In this document: one piece after another, positions 57,275 to 64,000 of the stretch
How the letters are laid out: every line of letters starts with the position of its first letter
Numbering within the stretch: the stretch's first letter is position 1
Assembly (NCBI GenBank): GCA_036346405.1
Contig: CM070546.1
Location: 110,921,684 to 110,985,683 of the forward strand
From: Phyllostachys edulis
Taxonomy: Eukaryota > Streptophyta > Magnoliopsida > Poales > Poaceae
Length of the DNA stretch: 64,000 nt
Direction: 5' to 3'
Notes under the pieces: generated by a model
Seen by the model: the letters and a program-made list of their open reading frames with translations, nothing else
Databases searched by the model: none
What the model was told of the DNA's origin: nothing
Program-made: the position numbers and the translations under genes

Positions 57275-57635
57275 CTCATGTGGAGCCAACTTGATTTGTT
57301 CAAACTTCCTAAAGGTGGATTAGGGGAGACCAGCAAGTCTCCGAGACCATGAAAAAACATCGATTGTCTTCATATTGTGGTTTATTACTATTGCTCTTCT
57401 CTTAGTGCATTTACTTTCTTAGCAAATATGTGTCTCTTGATTATGTTATTTAGCTTAGTCTAGAGAGGTTTGTGCACTTAGAAAGACTTAGATTATTTAG
57501 GCCTTGAATTGTGAAAACGAATTTCATTTCATTACTTGCTAAAAAAATGAATTTAGCCAAAAGTTTTAAAAACCATCTATTCACCCCCTCTAGTTACTGA
57601 ATTTAGCCCTAGGTCCATCAGTCAGTTACATGGTG

Positions 57636-58117
57636 AGATGATGACGAGTGGAGCGGCTGTCCGCACTGGCGCGTGCGTAGGCGGGGTGACGAATGGGCGG
57701 CGTGAGGAGAAAGATGAAGGTTGTCATGCGGGCCCCACGTGTCAGCGGCTGCGGAGAGGAGATGGTGTGCGGGCCTTTGCTGGACCGAAACAAAAGCAGG
57801 CTAGGACGAGGGGAAAGGAAATCGGCTCGGGAAGGAAAATCTAGATTTTCTTTATTTTCTGATTAAGTTTTAATTTTTGAAATTAGCAAACCTACTCTGA
57901 AAATTATGAAAAGTTGTTTAGAGGCTCCTAGAACTATCTAGTACTTAGCAAAATTTTCGCATGCTTTTTCGCCGCTTTTAAATTTTCGCAAAAATTCTTT
58001 TATTGTTGTCTTTAGCAGAAAAAGATTTAAATAAAATGCAGAGACATGCTCAAAAAAATGTAGAAATTGATATTTTAAGCACAAATAACAGAGAATACCA
58101 TTTTTGGGGTTATTACA
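57636..58117 (-). repeat. 5' end of old LTR H
   Basis: On the minus strand starts TGTAATAACCCCAAAAATGG at 58117, an LTR start of the same type as B, C and S. Left part GC-rich, right part AT-rich, as in S 39300-39928. The next bases, CATCG (58118-58122), would be its TSD, but the other copy is not found in the window. Confidence 0.65.
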
Positions 58118-58122
58118 CATCG

Positions 58123-58343
58123 ACACGGTCCCCAAAATGAAATTTTGATCACTAATTTCCGTTGTAATATATTTATAAAATGCAATAAATTATAATATTA
58201 TAAAAGTACTTTTCGAGACAAATCCATACGTATGATTTTTCATGTATCCGGTCTAAATATTTAAAAATACACTAATGACCAAAGTTTCGAAAGTTTGATT
58301 GCACATATCCCAAAACAACATGTTTTTGTGACGGGGGGAGTAC
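58123..58343 (-). repeat. Stowaway-like MITE remnant
   Basis: The right end on the minus strand reads AGTACTCCCCCCGTCAC, close to the CTCCCTCCGT terminus of grass Stowaway (Tc1/mariner) MITEs. The left end is broken by H. AT-rich interior. Confidence 0.55.
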
Positions 58344-58359
58344 TATTAAGGGTCCGTCT

Positions 58360-58735
58360 ATATAAGATTCGACTGTTTTCTCAGCAAAAAACAGTCAAAT
58401 TTTAGTTTATTTACAACTTCATTATACATAAATTACAGTAAATTATTTAACTTTTGTTCTTGATCATTGTAATTATTCTCGAAAGTCTTAATAACTCATA
58501 TTTCCATCACATGATTCAAAATCTAACATATACTTTGAGAGGTCGAGCAAAAACAAAGAAAAAAAATAGAAATTCTATACTAACAAAATACGGCAATGTG
58601 GTGAACCTGTTATATTCTGAAGAAAAAAATCTGAATAAATTTGGACCCAATTCATCAGATGGAAGAAACGCAAATCTCAAAGCACATCGGGCAGCTGAAT
58701 ATTTGACTATTTTGACAAAAGAAAACGGTCGAATG
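58360..58735. mobile_element. MITE-like inverted-repeat element downstream of the protease gene
   Basis: Near its ends are ATTCGACTGTTTTCT (58369-58383) and the inverted AGAAAACGGTCGAAT (58721-58735), followed inward by CAGTCAAAT / ATTTGACTA. AT-rich. No TSD identified. Its left two-thirds recurs in inverted orientation at 61389-61805. Confidence 0.6.
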
Positions 58736-58777
58736 TTGTTTAGCAAAACCGTAGTATTAAATCATGCTTCTCAGTGC

Positions 58778-58783
58778 TTTATT
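58778..58783 (-). terminator. Poly(A) signal of the cysteine protease gene
   Basis: AATAAA on the minus strand, about 190 bp after the stop codon. Confidence 0.55.
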
Positions 58784-58974
58784 GATTGACCAAAGGGAAG
58801 AAATTAGCATTTTTATCTTGCATCATCACAACGAAATGCAAACAACCCCATATACATCAATCGATCAATCCGACCTGTCCGTATGATCGATGGACTACTA
58901 TTAACTTAAGCAAATACATGCATGCGAAAGCCCTACGCTTGCATGCACACGCACGCAGGCGCAGCTGGCCGGCG

Positions 58975-60156
58975 TCAAGCCGTCGGGTAGAAGGGCGAGG
59001 TGGCGAGGCCGCAGGTGCCCGTCGGCCACGACACGTCCTTGGCGAAGTAGACGTAGCCCTGGTCGCCCCAGTCGTTGCTCCACGAGTTCTTGGCGATCCA
59101 GTACTTGTTCCCGGGGCCGCCGAACCCCTCGCAGTAGCCGACGATGGTCACCGCGTGGTTCACCCTCCCGGCGTCGGCAGAGCAGGGGCCCCGGTAGATG
59201 CCGCCCTTGTAGAACATGAAATCCTGCGCGCTGGCGTCGATGTACACCGTCACGGGCTGCCGCGCCACGGCCATCGCCAACTGCCGCTCGTCGTTGGGCG
59301 GCACGGCCTTCAAGCCCGACACGGACGCCTGGTGGTCGAACAGTAGCTTGCCCACGTCGCAGCTGCCCTTGATGCCGCTGTACGGGTACTTCTCCTCCGA
59401 CGTGATGCCGCCGCGGGCGGCCACGAGGTTCAAGGCCGAGTCCGAGCGGCCGCCGCCGCACCCGTTGCTCCCGGTGTCGCAGTCCACGAGCTCCTGCTCC
59501 GACAGCGACACCAGCTCGCCGGTCCTGATTTTGTTGAGGCCTTCGATGGCCGCCACTGCCGCGAACGCCCAGCACGACACTGCCATTTGCATCCACACAA
59601 CACAAGTAAGAAAACCTGCCCATATATTACTCTACAAGAATTGAACATCCTGGAGCAGAAAGAGGCAAAGAGCTAGCTTACAGCAAGAGCCTTGAAACTT
59701 GACGCCGGTGACGGCGCCGCTGGAGCGCCAATCGACGCAGCACGGCTTCCAGGAGTCGTGGGGAAGGGGGTAGGGCGGCGGGGCGCGGAAGGCGGTGGTC
59801 CTGTTGAACCCGGTGAACTGGTCGACGAACTCGTTCGTGGTGAGGTCGCCAAACCTGTTCATGCCGACGGTGCCCTCCGTGATGGTCTGCGGCGCGAAGG
59901 CGCCGACGCCGGAGTTGACCACCGTCTGGCTGGCGAACGCGCCGATGAAGTTGGTGTTGCCCTTCCAGATCTGGTACCGCTTCTCCTGCTCATGGGGGCT
60001 CGAGTAGTGCTTCGCGTACTTGGCCATCCACTGGGAGAACATGGGCCTCATCTCGGCTTCGGACTTATCGCATGACGCCGCCGCCGCTAGTAGGACCTGC
60101 AGTAAGAGGCAAGTGATGCAAAGGAGTAGCACGAGGTAAGGCGTGGAAGAAGCCAT
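58975..60156 (-). CDS. Papain-family (C1A) cysteine protease, two exons, intact
   Basis: Exon 1 is 60156-59682 and exon 2 is 59579-58975; intron 59580-59681 (102 bp, GT...AG). Product 359 aa, normal for plant papain-type preproenzymes. Residues 1-28 form a signal peptide (LVLLLCITCLLLQVLLAAAA). About 38-97 is the I29 inhibitory propeptide, with an ERFNIN-like EQEKRYQIWKGNTNFI (56-71) and NRFGDLTTNEF (100-110). The mature enzyme starts near 131-140. Active site: Gln155, Cys161 (CWAF), His300 (NHAVTIVGY) and Asn323 (KNSWSNDWG), all present. The start is set at MASSTP; an upstream in-frame ATG lies at the TATA box, outside the likely mRNA. Oddities: GSCLSCWAF instead of the common GxCGxCWAF, and NGCGGG for NGCNGG. 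Secreted or vacuolar protease, closest in style to SAG39/ervatamin-like plant enzymes. The substrate is unknown. Confidence 0.92.
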
Positions 60157-60242
60157 TTTGATTAGTTTAGGTTGTGTCAAACTTAATGCATGCAGCTTGT
60201 GCTTGTGTTCTGCGTGTATGGAAGACATGCCCCAGAGCAAGG

Positions 60243-60251
60243 TTTATATAG
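60243..60251 (-). promoter_or_regulatory. TATA box of the cysteine protease gene
   Basis: CTATATAAA on the minus strand, 87 bp before the ATG. Good spacing for a plant gene. Confidence 0.75.
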
Positions 60252-60259
60252 ATGTCTTC

Positions 60260-61200
60260 ACCATGCATAGGTTCGTATGTGTCATGCATTGTGGCTTGTG
60301 AATTGTGAGTTGTTGTGTACTTGTGTATGTGTGATCAGTGAGAAAGACTTTGATCCTCGCAAAAAAAAGTGAGAAAGACTTCGAATAATGGAGGTGACTT
60401 CGGTTAGTACTGATCAGTAGGATGGTTAATTCAATTGATCAATTAACTAACAGTTTGAATATAGTTTATCAGTGGTGTGGTTTTAGGCAGACATATGCAT
60501 ATACACAATTAATTAAATAATTCAAGGATGCAAATACGTTCAGTATTTTGGTGCAGACTAGGTCGTCCCTGGCTTCAGTTGTTGAATGTACTAGTGATTA
60601 TGATTTGGTTGGAGTGTAAAACTGAGTACTTGACGGATATACCAAAAAAATTGGTTCACGAGTTGGTTTTGTCTTCAACCGCGAGACGTAGCGCCCATCG
60701 GCCTGGCTCTTCTTATTTTCTTCTTTGCTTTCTTTTCTATTTTCTTTGTTTTTCACTTCCTTTTGCTTTCTGTTAGCCTTGGCTAACTTTTGTACTTATT
60801 GGTTCATATCTACTATTAATACAAAGCCAGGTTACGCCTTGGCAGTGATTAATAATCCGTGAGCAAGTATGTAGGTCTTTATGTTCTATCTGACGTCGTG
60901 GTAGCTTTTCAACGACATGTTTATTTGTTCTACTTTTAGATACGGTATTTTAAGATATCTTTTTTGGGAATTGCTGCTTAACTTCTGATAGTTTTTTAAT
61001 GAAAAAACTATCACTTTTCTGTTCGTTAGATGTGCTATAAGATTCGTATCGTTGATGTGTTGTTCATTCATCTTAATATTTCACAGTACATATATGCACG
61101 CATGGATCGATGGATGGATGGATCCAAAGCAACAAGCTGTACAGGTACAACAGCCTCGACCAACGAGTACGAAGTGCAAAGGTATTTTTGTAGCTCGTAC
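60260..61200. other. Upstream region of the protease gene, no gene seen
   Basis: AT-rich. Around 60690-60860 a T-rich stretch, CTAACTTTTGTACTTATTGG, then AATACAAAGCCAGG, resembles the 3' tail of a plant LINE, but no LINE coding part is present. Nothing else recognised. Confidence 0.4.
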
Positions 61201-61212
61201 GCCCGTACGTAC

Positions 61213-61314
61213 CTGAGAGATGACGCCGAGAACGCCAAGGGAGACCTTGGCCACGTCCAGGTCCGGGTGGTCGGCACCGAGCTCCCTCACCACGGAACAT
61301 AACAAGTTCATCAC
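61213..61314 (-). pseudogene. Exon-like fragment of an unidentified gene
   Basis: The minus strand reads MMNLLCSVVRELGADHPDL then DVAKVSLGVLGVISQ, followed at 61212-61211 by a perfect donor CAG|GTACGTACG. Base make-up (GC-rich third positions) is like a real grass exon. I do not recognise the family. No further exon is seen nearby. A gene fragment or capture is likely. Confidence 0.4.
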
Positions 61315-61805
61315 ATAGCCGTATTTTGTTGGTATATAATTTTATTTTGTGTCTTTGTTTTTACTCAACCTCTCAAAGTACATGTGAAGAACATAACGGG
61401 TTCACCACCACATTGCTGTATTTTGTTGGTATATAATTTTTTGTCTTTGTTTTTTGCTCAACCTCTCAAAGTACATATGAGATTTTGAATCATGTGACGG
61501 AAATATGAGTTATTAAAACTTTCAAGAATAATTACAGTTTGACCAAAAACAAAAATTACATAAATAATTTATTGTAATTTATGTATAATGGAGTTATAAT
61601 TTTTTTTTGTCTTTGTTTTTGCTCAACCTCTCAAAGTACATGTGAGATTTTGAATCATGTGATGGAAATCTGAGTTATTAAGACTTTCAAGAATAATTAC
61701 AGTGACTAAGAATCAAAATTACATAAATAATTTAATGTAATTTATGTAGAAATAGAGTTGTAAATGAACTTTCAGAATATAACAGTTTTTTACAGAGAAA
61801 ATATG
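61295..61805. repeat. Three tandem partial copies of the MITE-like element
   Basis: TTTGTTTTT..CTCAACCTCTCAAAGTACAT recurs at about 61351, 61445 and 61610. Units 1 and 2 also share CATAAC..GTTCA..GTATTTTGTTGGTATATAAT. Units 2 and 3 share GATTTTGAATCATGTGA and ATAATTACAGT. All are inverted relative to 58344-58622 on the other side of the protease gene. Confidence 0.75.
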
Positions 61806-62694
61806 CAAATTCTTTGTATACAGAACCATCTTTTTTTAGCCACGATAGCAAATCTTACTGGAATAAGGATTTCCATAACTAGTTAGATTTCCCGTCGCAG
61901 CACAACACAACACAGTAATTGCAACTCAGCCCTTTAACGGGCTAAGGATTGCACTACGAGTACTAATTATTAGCAACAAGTGGAATTTGGCATACGACAT
62001 CACGATCGACGTTATGCGAGTCATTTGTACTGCGACGTATTATGTGAGATCATGAGTGAGAACCTTTCAATCCGTGGAGCACTTCAGAAAATTAATTTCA
62101 GCATGAGACACTAACAAGTCATACTAGCACTCCAGAAAAGTACGCACATAGTACGTGAGCATGTACTACGTACGTATAACTTTGGCGCCGTATTATTGCT
62201 AATAGCAACCACTGTCAGTTAGGGAGTGTACATCGTCGATTAGACGAATCACAACGTCCTATGGATTAACTAATCAAATCGACACAAGTCGTATCAACCC
62301 ATCGATTAAATTGATGCATTCAATGGCCACCAAACATAGAACCTAGCTCATCGGTTTGATTATTGTTGGCAACGGCGGTAGTTGCTGGTTAACCTACCCA
62401 AAAACACCGCATATATATAGTAGTAGAGGTAGAAAGCCATTTTCATTTCAGTATAAAGTAAACTAAACAGGCGTTGCCGGTCCGGTGCACGTTGCGTGTG
62501 CATTTGACGGTGTAAATCCTGTCTTCTTTTACATGCAAATTGCCAAAAGTATGGAGTGTACTCTTTGCAAGCTAATAGAGCTGGTCATCGATTGCGTGTT
62601 GACAATTGATGCACGATAGGTATACCGAAGTAAGTAGTAATATGCAAAGAAAGTTTAGGGTGCACGATCAGGTCGCCAGGTATTATCTTTTGTG
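61806..62694. other. No gene recognised
   Basis: AT-rich unique-looking DNA up to the scaffold gap. No frame over 60 codons with family features. CATATATATAG near 62408 is the only promoter-like word. Confidence 0.5.
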
Positions 62695-62794
62695 NNNNNN
62701 NNNNNNNNNNNNNNNNNNNNNNNNNNNNNNNNNNNNNNNNNNNNNNNNNNNNNNNNNNNNNNNNNNNNNNNNNNNNNNNNNNNNNNNNNNNNNN
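62695..62794. other. Assembly gap (100 N)
   Basis: Exactly 100 N, a usual placeholder for a gap of unknown size. Sequence right of it is retroelement, so the join is only as good as the scaffold. Confidence 0.97.
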
Positions 62795-64000
62795 AAAGCA
62801 TATTGTCCTTTAATGGATTGAAGACCAAAAATGTGACAATCAAGTTGAGACAACATGGTATAGCGTCGAGACAAAGCATCAAGAATCACATTATCCTTCC
62901 CTTTCTTGTGTTTAATGACATAAGGAAAAGATTCAATAAATTCAACCCACTTAGCATGTCTACGATTCAAATTGGTTTGACTACTTAATATGCTTAAGTG
63001 ATTCATGATCGAGAATGAATGACAAATTCTTTAGGCCATAAATAGTGTTGCCACGTCAGAAGAACGAACAAGAGCATACAATTCTTTATCATCGTGGAAT
63101 AATTAAGAGCAGGACCATTCAATTTTTCACTAAAGTAGGCAACAGTTTGCTTTCTTGCATCAAAACACCACCAATACCAATTCCGCTAGCATCACATTCC
63201 AGCTCAAAAGTCTTACCAAAATCCGAAGTTGGAGCAATGGTGAGTGTGTAGCTTGTCCTTCAAAAGATTAAAGGACTCCTCTTGTGATGGCCCCCAATGA
63301 AATCGACTCCTTCTTTGTCAACTCAATCAATGGTGTCGCAATGGTGCTGAATTCCTTGACAAAGCGGCGATAAAACCTGCAAGGCCAAGAAAACTCCGCA
63401 CTTGGGAGACCGTGGTGGGCGTGGGCCAACTCCATATCGCCTCCACCTTGGCTCTATCAACCTCAATTCCTGTGGAGTCACAACATAGCCAAGAAAAGAG
63501 ACTCGATCATGCAAAAGGCGCACTTCTCAAGGTTACCAAACAAGCGTGCATCTCTCAAAGCATTAAAAACAGCACGTAAGTGATTCAAATGTTCATCCAT
63601 GGACTTGCTATAAATCAAGATATCATCAAAGTAAACGACCACAAATTTGCCAATGAAAGAACGTAAAACCTCGTTCATTAATCTCATGAAAGTGCTAGGT
63701 GCATTAGTTAAACCAAAAGGCATGACTAACCACTCATATAAGCCGAACTTAGTTTTAAAAGCAGTTTTCCATTCATCGCCAAGTTTCATTCTTATTTGGT
63801 GGTATCCACTACGCAAGTCAATCTTTGTGAAAATTATAGTTCCACACAACTCATCAAGCATGTCGTCTAGCACAGGAATAGGATGACGATACCTTATAAT
63901 AATGTTGTTAATGGCTCTACAATCTACACACATCGCCAAGAACCATCTTTTTGGTACCAAAAGAACAGAACAACACAAGGACTAAGGCTCTCACGTGCGT
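62795..64000 (-). pseudogene. Ty3/gypsy element (D relative): RT and RNase H, partial
   Basis: 63978-63478 is a long RT frame: CVDCRAINNIIIRYRHPIP, IDLRSGYHQIRMKLGDEW, FGLYEWLVMPFGLTNAPSTF and the intact catalytic box VVVYFDDILIYSKS. Both Asp residues are kept, unlike in D. Below 63478 the frame shifts, and the RT thumb and RNase H are broken (63320-63475, then RHAKWVEFIESFPYVIKHKK at 62920-62970, ending toward the gap). It resembles D in wording but is clearly another copy or subfamily. It runs off the right edge; its integrase side falls at the N gap. Confidence 0.87.

Larger units (their letters stand above)
55546..57630 (+). repeat. Solo LTR F2 (copia-type, 2.1 kb)
   Basis: Relative of F1: shares AATCTAGRCCC near the start, CGTACTATTAAGAG, GGGCTATAAGTACCCA (TATA, 56575-56582) and TATTCACCCCCTCTA near the end, in order. 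Bounds from TG...CA with flanks CGGTG (55541-55545) and TGGTG (57631-57635), 4 of 5 matching. It holds its own motif cluster of CGGTCTGACC units and a hAT-type MITE. Confidence 0.75.

Noticed and set aside
58786..59346. 186-codon plus-strand frame over the protease gene
   Set aside because: Antisense shadow of the GC-rich exon 2 of the cysteine protease.
60690..60860. LINE 3' tail
   Set aside because: Only a weak resemblance of the T-rich tail, with no LINE coding sequence or target-site duplication. Noted in the upstream-region entry only.

Overview
ORGANISM. This is nuclear DNA of a flowering plant, most likely a grass. Nearly all of it is LTR retrotransposon sequence stacked element inside element, with a CACTA element, MITEs and one intron-bearing papain-type cysteine protease gene. 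The grass call is inference from the element types (Tat-lineage Ty3/gypsy with an antisense gene, gypsy elements with 3-4.5 kb LTRs starting TGTAACA, CACTA with ACAGACGGTT subterminal motifs). I cannot name the species. A 100-N scaffold gap lies at 62695-62794. LAYOUT. 1-79: end of a Tat-type LTR. 86-4891: Ty1/copia element E (5' LTR, PBS, decayed gag, PR, INT, RT), cut off inside RT and joined through short filler DNA to the end of a long gypsy-type LTR (4911-5303). 5304-58117: pieces of one old LTR, H (minus strand), broken up by a CACTA element (5412-6778), a solo LTR C (outer ends 7018 and 52553), two solo LTRs F1 (52573-54576) and F2 (55546-57630), with a hAT-type MITE inside F2. C is itself split by G1a (Tat gypsy, minus, 8779-29532) and by B (long-LTR gypsy, plus, 29629-51175). 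G1a carries D (chromovirus-like gypsy, minus, 21114-29446) in one LTR. B carries G1b (Tat gypsy, minus, 29685-42078) in its 5' LTR, and G1b carries a 4.5 kb solo LTR S (35400-39928) in its gag. The deepest stack is H > C > B > G1b > S, five levels. I placed most boundaries from TG...CA ends plus target-site duplications (TSDs), two of them perfect 5-mers around retroelements of this stack (TATAC for D, GGTCG for S). 58118-62694: low-copy island with MITE remnants, the cysteine protease gene (CDS 58975-60156, minus, two exons, 359 aa, catalytic residues intact), an exon-like fragment and tandem MITE fragments. 62795-64000: RNase H/RT part of another gypsy element (minus) that runs off the window. 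HOW THE PARTS WORK TOGETHER. The retroelements are fossils: each has stops, frameshifts, deletions or lost catalytic residues in at least one essential domain. The most informative item is the spliced, antisense gene inside G1a (9973-13398, plus), opposite in direction to the gag-pol of its own element and lost by deletion in the sister copy G1b. The only gene that looks functional for the host is the cysteine protease.
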